NCBI RefSeq assembly: GCF_039555335.1
Contig: NC_092628.1
Location: 78,494,713-78,558,712, forward strand
From: Amphiura filiformis
Taxonomy: Eukaryota > Echinodermata > Ophiuroidea > Amphilepidida > Amphiuridae
DNA length: 64,000 nucleotides
Reading direction: 5' to 3'
The notes under the pieces were generated by a model. That model saw nothing but the letters and a program-made list of their open reading frames with translations, was not told where the DNA came from and made no database searches. The position numbers were made by a program, and so were the translations under genes. This document shows positions 10,601 through 25,600 of this stretch, in pieces. Each line of letters begins with the position of its first letter. The stretch's first letter is position 1.

Positions 10601-13600
10601 TTCTGTTGAAAGAAAACAACCATGAAATGTGCACATTGACCACAACAAGAATTGTGTGCAACAAAAAACTGTGTCCAGTAATACTCATTGCCTTGATATC
10701 CTCTATTCTGTTGTTATAGTCTTCTCTGATTGGAAAGTCCGAGCATAAAAATCAGGCCGCGACAAATCGCCTGTCCGATAGCCCGGGGCAATCACATTTT
10801 TTGTCGGGCAATTAAAACTCTGAAGAGCTGTGCCCGATCGGGCAAGTCTGAATTTAAACCAATTAAAGCTTGATGATTTAAAATAGAATATTTCTGTCCA
10901 ACTTGGCGTGTTCACAGAAGTAAAAAACCAGTCAAAACAAAGTAGAAAACTTCTTGAAACGGAACTCAAATTTAGCTAGGCACTTTCGTGCTTCCCACAC
11001 CAGACTTGCAAACATATATGCTAATGAACATCATGGCATTACGTGACGTATTAGAAGTTTGGCCAATTATAGAACCTGTTTCGTTGCAAATATCATGGCG
11101 TCAATGATGTCAGCTGGCCATGTATTTGCATATGAGTGAGATTGAGATGTATTAGTGGTTGGCGAAATACGTAAATTGCTGTGACTTTACTGACAAAATT
11201 TCACATAAAATACACATTAGAAACAAACAGTTAGTGAAATAAGTGAATAAAATGTTTATTTTTATAGTGCATTTCATGAATACTCATTTATTTATCAACT
11301 TAACTGAGAAAAATATCGGATTTCCGTAAGAATGAAACTGCCAAATTTGGCACACTTACGGTACTATGCACTGCACTGCATGATGAGTACGGTTTGTAAC
11401 TTTGTTGACAATTGTTGCCGGGAATATGGGTTAATTTCGGGCAATTTCGGGCAACCAATTTTTGAATATTGCTCGGGCAAGCTAAAAAATAAAATTTGTC
11501 GCGGCCTGATAAAAATGAAACTGCAAGATTTACGTACAACCCTGACTTTTTAATATGATTTACTCTAAAATTAGACTTAGACATACAAAATTGTGCTTCT
11601 CTTTCACACAGAGTTTCAAATACCCAAGCCCACAGAGCAATAGAGCCCATTCCTGTTTCCATAACACAAACTTACCAATGGTGGTGCTTGGGTTACTAAA
11701 CCAAATGGAGCTGGAAGGTTCATCTTATTCATCAGATGTAGTACTTGGATATAAAAACGAGGACTGGATGCCAAAGCATTGATGATGTTGGTGAGGACTC
11801 CAATAGTTGGCGATGGGTAACGGTAGCATAGCTTAGGGTTCACAGGATACGTCATTCTAAATCAGGTGTAAATATGTTAATTCTTATCAATTATTGATCA
11901 GCAAAATTACATAATAAACCTGTATTCTATTCATACAAACCCAAATTCTTAATAACAATAATGAATAATCTTTGGGTTTTTTTTTGGAAAAAATGCATGT
12001 CTCCAAATCTTTGATACTGATAGCCAGTACATAACATTTAAAAGTGTAGGTACATGCTATAGAGGATGTTGAATTCAACATCTATGACACTGGTATATTA
12101 TGTAATGAATTGAAAATACTAGAGACAGACAGAAATGTGTACAGACCTGCAAACAAGGATGCACCTCTACAAATAACATAGCTTGAGTATTGAGGACACC
12201 CAGGAATTAAGAACATCCACGGTCCACTTTACCTATCAGCGTAAATTGCAAAAATGCATATAAGACCACACCTTGTTTGTCTGGGTAGGGTCATGTCTCA
12301 GTTGAACAGTAAAAAGTCAAGTGGGTCCACCGTTTGGAGCTTAGCTTTGGGTGGGCAAGATGAACAAGGTCCTCGGTTAGATAGAACAAAAGTTGTAGGT
12401 CCTCGTTTGTATGTCTTTGTTAAGTTAGTCAGCTTTGGTAATTACAACAGTCAAAGATATAAAGGTAGACTCTACATGTAGCTTACCCCATACTTGGTGC
12501 AACACCCTTTAGATCATTAGCCATCTCCATCTCCAAGACTCTACCATCTTTTGTCACATCATTAACTCCTTTAGTCTTCTCATCTGCATCAATGTCATCT
12601 TCAATGTTTGTTTTGTATCTGGGTGATTAAAAACAGACCATGGAATGGAATTCAATTACAAATTTATGTGTGCCCAATAATAGATTACTTGACTATGTTT
12701 TCTGTAACCTTTATATTGAACTTAATAATAATTGAATTAAATAATGGTCTAAGTCTCACACTGATTCTTTGTTCATACCTGCAAATGTACAATGTTAATT
12801 GAATCAATAATGCATGATTTTGGACAAATTTTAATTTATTTGTTCTTTGCCAAATATTACTACCTAATATTAGTCCCAAACAAAAATGTTTGGTAGACTC
12901 ATAACCGGTCGCGATCTTACCTTTCCGATGTTGATTAAGATACTTCTTGCATCGATCCCGAGATCTGGAAAAAACCAATAGTCATTTTGTCCCACATAAA
13001 TGAATAAATAACAAAAACCCCGATCCCCGAGTGGACTCACCCATTCGGTGACGTCACCTACGATAATCATCCCTTATCCGACTTGGGCAGCCCCTACTCG
13101 CCAAACTTGTAGGGGCGGCGGGGTCGGGATAATCAACATCGGAAAGGTAAGATCGCACGGTTATGAGTCTACCAAACATTTTGTTTGGGACTAGACTCAG
13201 TACACCGGTCGATCTTACCGTTTCCGATGTTGATTAAGATACTTCTTGCATCAACATCTGAAAGATCGATCTAGCAAGTAACCGACGGATGGAGGTACAA
13301 GATTAGCCAGCATCTGATAAGGACCGGGATAGTGGTTAGCTTTGTAATCGCGAGGTCAAACTATTTCCCCCCCTCACGGCCGGAAACAGAAAGACTACGT
13401 GAACAGACAAAAACCCTGAACTGAAAGTGCAGTGGTTAAGAATAGAAACACTGGTTCTTACCATGTTGGAATTCTGATTGTCCATAAAACACCTGATACC
13501 CAACCACCATATTATCTCCATAGAATAGCCCTGGAGAACTTATCGCCTGGTCGTTGGTTTACGTTTTTGTAGTAAACCGTGGAAAAGAACGACGGGTTCT

Positions 13601-16600
13601 TCCAAGACACAGCCTGACAAATCTCTCCTATGGGGACCCCCCTATGGTAGGCACACGAAGATGAGATAGATCTGGTTGAGTGGGCCTTGGGGCGGCGTCT
13701 TTGCCGCCCCGAGTCCACCAACACCTGGACCAGCCACCGTGCCAGAGTCTGTTTAGCGGCTGGACCGTGCGGTTCTCGTGAGTGATAAATAAGCGGTCAT
13801 GAGCCCCTCTTAAGGTTTGTGTTCGGCCAAGGTAGTGCTGTAGCGCCCTCACGGGCACCACAACCTGTCTTCGACTATTGATTTAACCCTGCCCAATACT
13901 GGGGAGGAAGAGGCGCGAGTGTCGGAATGTACTTCGCTCATTTTTTGCAAGGAAATCCGGGCGAAGAAACAGCGTCGCTCCGTTGTTAGTAAATCACGGA
14001 GGCTGACTTGAGACTGCGTGCAACTCTGAGCAGCGCCGTCCCGTAGCCAACGCCAGAAGAAAGGCCGCCTTAAGAGTGACGTATTTAAGGGTCGCTTTTG
14101 ACAGGGGCTCAAAAGGGGGAACCTTAATATACTCCAAGACTGTGTTGAGGTCCCATGGAGGGACCACCTTCCTTTCGGTGAGCTTCGTTGAACATACCGT
14201 CGAGAAGAAGACTTAGGGACCCATCTGAATTGATAGTCGACCCGTCTTCAAATCCCGATGAATCGAGAGAATGGCTGACTTATAGTTGGCTATCGTTGCC
14301 TGCTGAAGTCCTGACCTGAACTTTTCTGTCAGAAAATCTGCCACTAGAGGCACAGAGGCTCTAGTGGGAGATGTATTTCTCTCATCGCACCATGTGTAGT
14401 AGGGGGCCAAGCGCGGACTATACGTACGGAGGGGAGACTCTCGTCTACCCCGGCGATGAGAGAAGCAGCTTCTGATGAAAAGCCTCCCTCCGCCGCACGT
14501 TCCCTGATAAGGGCCATGCAGCTAACTGCAGGTGCTCTAGTGGTAGACTTGGTACCTCTCCTCCGGGCATCCGGAGTAGATTTATTAACTTTCGGGGAGT
14601 ACTCGCGGCTGTGCCGCTAGTAGATCCACCATCGGTCGAAACCACAGGTGTTTCGGCCAGAACGGTGCTATCAGAATGACGTTGCAGTCCGCCCTCCCGA
14701 TCTTGGTCACCACCCTTGCGAGTAGTGAGATCGGGGAAAGCGTAAGCAGTCATTCCTCCCCAGTCTCGGACAGAGCGTCCACGGCGAATGCCTGTGGGTC
14801 TGCGACCCTCGAGCAGTACACCGGCAGCTGATGATTGCGATGAGATGCGAACAAATCTCTCGAGGGGTGGTACATCACGTCGAAGATCGGCTGGGCGACC
14901 TGCGGAGCAAGGGACCATTCTGTAGGTCCCGACACCTTTCCTCGTGACAGATGCGTCCGCGAGGATGTTGGTGACTCCGCTATGTGCATCGCTCTCAACG
15001 TAATCTGCCTGGCCTTGCACCACGCTATCAGGCGGAGTGCGTGCAGGCACAACCGTGGTGACCTGGTGCCCCCTTGTCTGTTGAGGTAGGCCACCACGGT
15101 TGTGTTGTCCGTTTGGACAACGATATGAGATCCCACGCTCACCTTCTCGAAATGCTGGAGAGTTCTCTCCACTGCCCAAAGTTCGAGAAGGTTGATATGG
15201 AACTCCGTCTCCGTGGCCGACCATAGGCCGAGACTGAGTCCCGTGGATGTGGCCCCCCAGCCCAGCTTTGACGCGTCGGTCGTCACTCGTGGACGCACCG
15301 CTGGTGCAGGAACCTGACACCTTGAGTCAAATTGGGCTGATGGGTCCACCACCAGAGTTCTCTCGCGCGATCTCCGACATCGAACCGCGAGGGATATTGG
15401 TGACGACTGGGCCTGTAAAAGGCTAGAAGGTGTAGTTGTATAGGCCTCATGTGAAAGCGGCAGTGCAGTGCGAGGTCTACCATACTGGCCATAAGGCCCA
15501 AAACCTTCATCCATGCCACAGCGGGTGCCCCTCTGACTCGGCCAAGAGTCGGGCACACCTCGCCATGTTCGTCACCCTCTCGGGTGAGGCGCCCGATCCC
15601 CTCCTTGAGGTTGATCTGGGCCCCTAAGAATAGTGGTGTCTCTTGTCGGGACCAAATTGGATTTCTTGGCGTTGATCAGAAATCCCAGGTCCCGCACCGT
15701 ACGGACTACCACCTCCACGAGACACTGTGTCTCCAGTGGAGTGCGTCCGTAAATGAACCAATCGTCCAGGTAGCAACACATGTTGACTCCCCTGCGCTTC
15801 AGGTGCGCTGCCACCGCCCTGACCAGGAGTGTAAACACTCTGGGGAGGTGGACAAGCGAATGGCAGGCATCGAAACTGGTAAGTTTGACCCTGTACCTTG
15901 AAGCGTAGAAACCTCTGATCTTGAGGTGCGATCGGAACATGCAGATATGCGTCCGAGAGATCTAGCGATGCCGCCCACATACCCTTGATGGGGCAGGCTA
16001 GCACCGGCGAAGTCTCCATTCTGAACCTCTTGGGCCTGATGAACTCGTTCAACGGCTGGGGGTTCAGGATGGGCCTCCAGGCGCCGGTCTTCTTTGGAGC
16101 CAGAAAAAATGTGCTCCAAAACCCCTTGGTGAAAGGGGGGTAGACCGGGACAATCGCTTGCGCGTGAGAAGCTGAGTGACCTCTGACAGTAGTGCCCGGC
16201 GCTGGGGGCCGTCTGGCGGCACTACCGTGGACCTCTGAATCGTGCAGGCGCCACGAGGGTGGCTAGTAAATTCCAGTCTGTAACCCCCACTGACCACTGA
16301 CAATACCCAGGCGCCCGGTGAGATGGCATGCCATCTCTGGGCGTAATGCAATAGCGACCGCCCACAGGAATCCCTGTGGGAAGTCAAACCTGCCGGCATG
16401 GACTGTCGCCCTCCGTGCCCTCAGGACCGATCTGGTTTGCCACCCTTAGAAGAACGGCTCTTCTTAGGGGGCTTGCCATACGATCCAGCACTACTCTTGC
16501 GCTTCCCAGATTTTTTGGGAGGTGCTGGAGTAGCCTCGGGCTCGGGTGTAGTCTGTGGTGCGCGTCCTGCTGAAGCCGGAGCTGGCGCTGAAGAACGCTT

Positions 16601-19600
16601 AGAAGACTTCTTCTTCTTGTGCTTCTTCTTCGCCTTACTGCCCTTCCCCTTGGTCAGGGCAGCCTCTGACTTCTTCAGAGTGCTCTCATTGGTGGCCTTT
16701 TTTTCGCCCGGTCCTCCACCGTGGCGCAAAGGCCTGTCCAAAGTAGCCCCTGTCCCACCGAGTCTGACTTCTTCATTGCTTCAGCAAAGTCGGAGCCGTA
16801 AGTTGACTGGAGGGACAGACAGGCATTCTCCCGGCGGCGAGATGACATCCTATGGGCTAGGCCCATAGAACTCTCGTTGAGGTTAGCTGTTAGCACCGCT
16901 AACAGATTAACCTCATGGAAGAGTTCGGCGTTGCCCGTGGTCGTTCGCTACCTTCCTACCGAGGTGCTCGGCAAGCGTGGTAGCGGCGCTTAGAGACTCT
17001 GATAAGCGGCGTGCTCGCTTATCGATGAGCTTTAGCTCCTCCTCCCACTGGGGGAGAGCGACCCGTGCGCCTTGGCCGCTAGCGGCAGGCGCTTGCAACG
17101 CCTGGATCCATGTCAGGGACCCTGAGGTAGGTTTCAGTAGTCCTCCTGCGAAACACGCAGTGAAGCGTGCAAGCACGCGGCGTCGAAGCTCCAGCGAGCC
17201 TGACAGCCCTACTGAAACCTACCCTTGAGGTCCGCCCGGGAATGCAAGTGCGGGCGACCCTTGTGTGGGCGCTAGCTGGGCATCCTACTGAAAAGATGCC
17301 CTGGTCCTCCTGAACGGACTCCTCCTGAGAGAAAGCCAGGCCCAAACCTTGGGCCACACGGCTCATCACCTCAGCGGTGTCCGCAGGCAGACCATTGCTA
17401 GCGAGTTCCTCACGGGAAGCGGGGAAGGATACCTGAAGCTAGCTGCACAGTCTCATCAGACTGTGAGTCGCTACTGGTTTCATCTTCCGACTCCTTTCCC
17501 TCGCCTTCAGACTCTGACTCACTCTCTGATGAGGAAGAGATCTGACGACGGGCATCTGAAGGTGGACAGGGAGGTGTCGCCACCGTGTGGCTAGCCAACT
17601 GAACACCAGCAGAAGAGGGAGTACTCCCGCTAGACCCGAGATGCTAGCTATAGCACCCGGGATCCGCGCGCTCTCGCTGCTGTCGCCCTAGCCATAGCAG
17701 TGTGCGGCCTACCCTGAGCTGTATCAGGGTTAGCCACTCGCCGCCCGGGTTGGGTAACAACTGGTGGTACTGCTTGCCCAGCGCTAGGCGGCACTTGCCA
17801 CGGTGCTAGACCGTGGAAGAAACCACCCTGCGGCGGATACCACGGGGCATACCCTGTTGGTAGCTGACCCTGAAAGGATCCGCCACCAGGGAAACCCCAT
17901 GGAACGGCAGTACCAGTACCGCCTCCCCCCCCCCCCCTTGCCACAGAGACTGTGGCAACCCGGACGGCGCCCGCGGGACCTGCGGGGGTGTAGCGTAGGT
18001 GCCCGGTAGGGCTCCGGCTGCGCACCACTGTACCCATGCCTCACTGCGTTCCCGCTAGAGGATCAAGCCGTGTGTATGGGTACCCCGCTATACTGGCTGT
18101 CCCTTGGCTAAAAGGAGCTTGCCTAGTATCACGGGTAGCTGAGCGTGTATACCCTCGATCAGTCACCTCGCTACCTGAATAGGCAGTATCAATCAATGGA
18201 GCCATGCTCCGCTGAATAGATAGTGATCGATCATAAGAGGGTAATTGACCCATTGACTGTAATGGATCACCCACGCTCTGCTGGCTCTCGAGGACATAAG
18301 TGGGTTGTTGATCAGCCAGGCTGTTCAAACTACCTACCCTAACCTCTTGAGCCTCGCCCAAGGTCGCTGTGTGTGGCGGACCACTCACGGCAGCTATGGG
18401 CGCGTGCATAGTGGCTACCACTGAAGTCAAGCCGTAGCTCGTCTCGGTAGCTGCCACTGTTTGCACTTTGGTCGCTGTCCCGTGAGAGACTGCGAGCCCA
18501 ACCCGGTATAGCCGCTAGCCAGTCCCGGAGGACAGCCGCAGCCATTCCAAGGCCCAGGAATCACTCGGCGGTCCCACCATGGAACGCGGCCGTGTGACAA
18601 CCCCAGTTGGTTCTGCTAAGACTACACCCGAGCGTTAGCCCCGGTATCGTCTCTGCTAAACCCATGCACGTTTTCCTTCGACCCTTGCGGGGAACGAAAA
18701 GCGTGCTGCGTGCGTGGATCAACAGGCAAGCCGGGGTTCCACTGGCACGCTGCGTGCTACAGACCGGCCGAGGCAAGTCCGCTGCACGCTGTATGCTAGG
18801 ATTCAACCCAGGCAAGCCCAGGGTACCCTTGGCATACTGTCCGTCGCCGGCTACTTCATGGGTGCTAGACCCGCTTTCGTTAGCCAGCAATAGACGGGGT
18901 GTCCACCTGCAAGAAGCTCGCTAGAGATCTCACTGGTAGACTGGTACTGCGCCTGTTAGGGCAAGTACCGCCCTGCTGCCTGCTACTAGCTTAGACGTTA
19001 AGTCAGTGCTTTCGCTGGCTGCTAGGCCTTCGGCTCGCTAGCAGTCCCGGAGGGTCCGCCTGCTTGCCCGGGACCGGAGCCCCAGAGGTTACCTTAGCGT
19101 GGCCCTTGCCGCCGCGCTAGTACCTACCATATCAATCTTACCTGTAGGCTTCTGTTTCTTAGTCTTCGTCTTCTGTCTGTGTCGAAGACCTAAGCGAGCG
19201 CTACTTTCTAAATCCTCGAAGTGGATGTCCGATAAGCCTATGCAAAAGGAAGCACACTTATTTGATTTAGAGCAATCCCTGTGGGTGTAGCAGAGTGGAT
19301 GCGGGTCCCACTCTGCCACAAGGGAAGGGCATGATTGACAAGGCCTGGACATTGTAGTAATCGGGAGCGTACAGCACTACCCCCGAACACAAGCTCAAGC
19401 CCAATAAACAGACCCACACGCACAGTGGCTGGCGCTGATGTAGTGGTATGATATAAAAATATATATACAAGGGATGAAAAACTGAAAACCTTTTGGGAAG
19501 ATTTGTCAGGCTGGTCCTTCGAAACCCACCGAACTCTTAGCAGTAACTCGTCATCAGACGCGCACTGAAAGATATAACGATAGAGCACACCATAAACATA

Positions 19601-22600
19601 GCGATAATCACTCACCATACATGTATACACAGTACTGTACAAACATCTATTGTAACTTACTAGTCTGCTATAGTTGTTTTACGTGAGAACAAAAATAAAA
19701 TGGCGTCCTAAGGGCGGCCATTTTGAAAACGTGTCCCGTGTACTGAACGGAAACACACATACAAGCTAAGTTTTTGGATCGTTTTTGTCACTTTTCTAGC
19801 GAAAAATGTCGTCAAAACTATCTCCTAGCGACTATACTGGTTGGTTTTTACCTCAGTGTAACAAACAAACTGTATATCTCGTACTTTGGTTCGTAATGAT
19901 ACTTAGCGTTGGTAAAGAAAAATCCACACGTCTATCTCATCTAGAAACCAAGGAGGATAAGGGGTGATTATCGTGTGTGACGTCACCGAATGGGTGAGTC
20001 CACTCGGGGGATCGGGGGGTTTTTTGTTATTTATTCATTGATGTGGGACAAAATGACTATTGGTTTTTCCGCATCTCGGGATCGATGCAAGAAGTATCTT
20101 AATCAACATCGGAAACGGTAAGATCGACCGGTGTACTGAGTCTAGTAAAAACTGTCGGAGGTTTTCTGATCATTTTAAGCCGAATTAATGAGGTAAAGTG
20201 AAAGAAAACCACTAAGCCGTTTAAATGTGGAGTTTCTTGGGGAAATTGGAGAATACAACCGGTGATCCCCAGTTTTAATCCAAAACTTTTAAATCTGACT
20301 GTAATTAAAGCACTTCAGGCTTAGTCTTTCACAGGGTATTCAAGTACACCATTGGGTATTACAATCGTGCAAAAAGTATGAAAAAAGAAACAGAGGGCAC
20401 CCTTCTGAGCAAATCACACATTAATACTTCAAATTAACTGTCCACTGTAAAATAACATAAGGAATGTTAAAAACAATTAATCTATATTCCTCCCCCTCTT
20501 CCTCTGTCTCCTCCCCTTGTTTTCCTTTTACCTGTCATCAATGCTTGGTGCTGCTTGTGCTCTCTGGCTGCTGGTCTTTGCATATTCAGCAACTAAAGTA
20601 TGTCCAAGTATATCAAGCTGGTGTAGTCTCTGTAAAGCCTTCAAAATAACAATCAGTCTTACGAGTCAGTTTGGGTTGCAACCAATATTTACAAATAAGT
20701 CTACTTTACTTGAGCATGCACTGTGACTGTAGAACAAACAAAAAATCTAAAATGTGAGCATGTATGAGTGATGTCCATGACTGAAACATTTCTATGTTTA
20801 TTGTTAAATATTGTTATACAAAATAACCCACAACTAACTAATACACAGATTGTTTTCAGTAATTATCTGATGGGCTAAAACTCTACAATTCTAAGTAGAT
20901 TGGGAATGTTACAAATGTACATGATGCATCGAGGAAAACCGACATTCAATTGTGAATGCAATAGTGTACTGGTTGCTACTCTTTTTCAATGACAAGTTAT
21001 TCAACTATAATCCCTTCAAAAATGTTGGAATAGTTATAATTTTATGTCTGTTGCTATATAAATCTCTTAACGCATCAAACTACTGTCTCAAAGTTCAAGG
21101 TCAATAACTCAATTCCTTCTTTTGAATTTGAATATTGTGTAAATAATATCAATTCTTAAAACAATACTGGTTTTGTAATAAAATCAACAATTGAAACCCA
21201 ACTTACATTGGAAGCACTAAGTGGATCATTGAAAGATGCAAATGCTGTGTGTTTCTGAAAGAAAATATTACAAATAATTAGACACCGCGTCGACAAACAC
21301 AACAAAATGTTTAGATTTTTCAAAACACTCGAAAAACAACAGATACAGTCAATAACAACAAGGATAACTTGAACATAAAAGAGTACATCCATGATAATCA
21401 ATTATAATTCATGATGATCCACCGCCAAATTGTAAATGACATGACCACACACTTCTACAGGATAACCTGACCACTCTTGAGAATTGTGGCAAAATGATTG
21501 GCAAATGGCTTTCAATGTCAAAAAGTGTTTCATTATGAGAGTAACCCATGTCAGGAACCCCAAAATAAACTTGGAGCATGCATATTGGAGTCCCGGGACT
21601 GGAGGAGACAAACCAACATTCTAATCTTGGTGTAACAATATCTAATAACCTCTGGTGAACATATCGACAATGCAACATCGGCAGTCAACAGATCGCTTGG
21701 CTTCATCAGAAGCAACATTTTCCCTTTTCTCATGTCCCAAACCATTGAAACAAACAGCTTACATGTCACTCGTCAGACCCTTACTAGGGTACTCAAACTC
21801 ACTATGGGATCCCCACCAAAAAGAGTTCATAAATAAATTAGAAAAGATCAAAAAAAGGGCAGCAAAATTCACAACCAACACTTATGACAAAACAACCAGC
21901 ATTACAAAACTCATACAGGATCTGGTATGGGACACTATCCAAAACAGGAGAACAGCAAAGGTCATAAGGCCAGGCAGGGCCTCCTGGCAGAAATCTTACT
22001 CAATTGCTGCATACCCACCTTGAATCGTACCAAACAATAACCAGTAATAAAAGAACTGCCATAAATACTCATTTCTACCTACAGGAACAATTTACCATAA
22101 TTATGGTACTCAATCATCCAAATCAAAGATCCAGCTAGCTTCAAAGCAGCAGTTACTTCAGTGCCGTACTATTACGCTGACTTTCGTATTCGGCGAGGAG
22201 GACGATTTCGACCTCCTGGTTTGTTTACAAACAGAGGGGTAGACAAAAAACCGTTCCGCTTGTCCAAACACTCAAGTATCAGAAGGATGGTCCACAATAG
22301 CGTGATTCACGTAACCTGAATAGGGATTAAAAAGCTGTCACGTAGAACCATGTGCTTCTATTGTCCAATTTGCCATCAAGATTTCATATGGAAACAGTTC
22401 AGACCCAGTACACGATCATGTCAGAAATTAATATTTTGTTCTGGGTCTGATTATTCGGACTACAGTTACTTCAACACCTACGTCAAGACTAAGAAACCAA
22501 CCGCATGCACACATACCCTATACATCTGGCTCCAACTTGGGAGTGTTGTACATGTATAGTATCCCTAGATATACAGGTATAGAGGTTGTGCATGTGATGT

Positions 22601-25600
22601 ATCATACCGTAAATACACACATGACAAATGCACTACGATCAAATACGTTGATGACAACATTTGATTGAATGGACTGCACTGGGCCATGATTACGGTGAAG
22701 GACATCGTTTCAAATCCTTTGCTTGGAGCCAATTGATAAAAGCATGCAGGGCCTCTATACCTCTATCTGTGTAATTTATATTTTTATTTTCTGATTTTTT
22801 GTTGATCTATTCTTATTGAGTTATTTGCTTGCAAGTTGCGAATTGTATACAGTGATTGTACTTAAAGTTTTGTGCACTCTCTGAATGGCCATGCACCTTA
22901 GACTGACCATTAGTATAAAGACACTGAGGATTTGCGACCATACCACATTGGACAATTTCATGGCAAATTTGTGTTGACTACACCTTGCTCGAGAAACACT
23001 AGCAACGAATTTGCTCATGGAATCCCTCGCTTTAGTGCAGCTTTGCGTTTGTTCGAAAAGTTCTAACTTTAGTATGAACAACCGATAGCTTGTGATACGA
23101 AAGTTAGAAGGTGCAAGTATTTGTTCTCAATGTCACGTACCTTGTTTGGCACATGTACGCGGTTGGCATACAGGGCCCAATTTCAATTTTCATGCATATT
23201 AACTTCTTCCTCAAGTTAATTATTGTCTCAAAAATATGAAGATATTGTTCTTGACATATTAGTGACACATTAGACTTCTCCTTAGTCCACTTGCCAATTG
23301 GGCATACTCTGGCTATTGCATTTAAGCTTAAAACTCTGATTCAATTAATTTGTGCACAATTTATAGATTAACCCCAGACGGAGACAATGACACACAATTA
23401 AAATTTCTTGTCTATCCATTCTGGAAACCAATAATGTAATGAAAACAAAACACCACGACAGTGACCAGCGCAGACGAGAGGGCAGCTCTCATTGGTCAAC
23501 ACACGATGCTGTTACGCTGCTATGGCAACACCCGGCCGGGAAAACACAAACCCGATCGGTATGAACCGGAATTGCCTCCGCGTGGGGTCAAATTGGTTTT
23601 CTTACCGTTTCACGTTAGAAAACTTTATTTTCACATCTGATCTTTTCAGTCACCGTAGGCCTACTCCCTCTGTTTGTTAGCTTCCCAAGTGGACTACTGA
23701 CTTTGGATTGCGGTTTGCATGCTTAACACGGCTGTCTATGGATGAGATTGTCGGATTTCTGGCCTACTAAAATTGGCCATGATGTAATGCATCTTTAAAT
23801 GAATCTGGCTTGTGATTGGTCGCCCAGATCTCGTTATGGTTTAAATCCTCCGGGCACCTGCCATTACCATTAATAACTACATGGTACACAACTATATACC
23901 GCCCTTTGTGTTGGCGGGAACAGTAAACTCTCTGTAGGTGCGTGAGCGCATCTTGTACTTGCTTGTGGTTTAATTGGATTTGATAAACAAGAATGATTGA
24001 CAGTGTTTAGTGTGTGTTAGGGACTTTGCCCGTTCAAAGTCCCGTTTAAAATTCAAAGTACATAGTCGATTTTTAACTCGGGCTTTCGCGATTTAATAAA
24101 CTGGACAATCTAAAAAATTGTTTTAATGCATTTTAAAACTGACAACACTATGATGACTGAACGTATTATGCTAGCACCCTCTATCTTCTATCCACACCTG
24201 TGTACCGCGCTGGGGACGGGCTCGAAATATTTGTCAGGATGCCTCGTGCCCCGACCCCAGGTTAGTATTATTTTGCTTAAACTGATGGAGGCTGGCCGCC
24301 TGGATATCAAAATATCCAGGACCCGCTTGAAATACTGAACACCAGTCGGCAAGGTAGACAATTTAATCCAACACGTTTCGCAGCTTGGTTCACGAGTCAT
24401 TTATTACTACTACTAGTTCCCTGATCATCATCATTAATCAGTACATGAATTGGTACATGGATTTGTGTAACTTAACTTGTACACGTATATATAGCATGGA
24501 GGGCGTGCTCATATTGTGGGTTTCCCTCCTATAGATTACCTACGATACCCACGAATTATTCTCAGGGATAGCTTGAGGCCAAAACAGCAAAAATATGGAT
24601 GATTTCTACCACATCTTACAGCCTTCACGTATCACTCGTGTAGTATCAAAACAAAGGTCAGAGGTCGCGCACACATGAAGTACATTGTAAACATACAAAA
24701 TTCTCCTTTAAAGGGGGAAGGTCGTGCGAGGGGAAATTTTGTTACACAACCCCCCGCCAAGCCTTTAGCCGTCCCTGGCAAAGAGCTGATAAAACTTATT
24801 GAACAAAATTTTGTTTACATGTAAAGGATATGTTTCCTAGTAACATCTTCCAAATGTTCTGACTGGTCAACCAGCGACATCTTACACCACAAGCCACGGG
24901 ATGAAAAATCCTAGGTGATAGTGACGTTGACTCCATCCTGTCCAACTTTACACTCCTAACTTGAGGGTTCTAGATCATCCACTCACTGTCACTTGTCTCA
25001 TTTCACTCAATTGGTGTATTAAGAGTGTTGCTGTTGATTTCTTTACATCATTATACGCATGGTAAGGCCATCAACCTTGTTTATGCTATTGTTCTTCTCT
25101 CCATATTTCTTATAATTAGTCCATCGGGGAAAATGTAAAATCCATGTTCACATCCACAGGTAAAGTCACTGCAAGCCATAAATAATGTCCATATCAGGAT
25201 GGGGCTAGTAATAGCATAACCAATGTAGGAAATATTGCATCAACTACGGTGGTCACAGTCAATCAGACGTAGATATATGGCTACTTTCATATAGTCTGGA
25301 ATACTATTGTTTCTTAGACAATGCTTCAGTATGTCTAAATAAATGATTTCCTTTTCATTTTCAAGCTGATATGATAGAATTTTCTAGCAATAAGTCCAGA
25401 TGCTGGATGTTGCATCAAGTTGCTTATGACCATGATGACTGCCATTAATACCTCTGCTGAAGATATATCTGTAAAACATTGCATGATGATGTACATGGAG
25501 AGCAGGAGAGAAGTGCTGCTGCCTGCTGGTTACTTCTCCATTTAGCCAATCTATTATATTCTATTCTATAAATCCCAATTTGGCCAATCCAGCATGTTCT

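Larger units (their letters stand above)
12871..20144 (-). mobile_element. DIRS-like tyrosine-recombinase retroelement
   Basis: The element is about 7.3 kb with inverted terminal repeats of about 200 bp (12871-13079 and 19954-20144) and an internal complementary region (13130-13252). On the minus strand the order is gag-like, RT, RNase H, then tyrosine recombinase. There is no target duplication, as expected for integration through a circular intermediate. Its GC content is clearly higher than the flanks. All frames are interrupted, so it is a dead copy. It sits in RNPC3 intron 3 in the sense orientation. Confidence 0.93.

Noticed and set aside
15299-18924. Several plus-strand open frames of 60-156 codons in the DIRS element
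   Set aside because: They are complementary shadows in GC-rich coding sequence; recognisable motifs are all on the minus strand.
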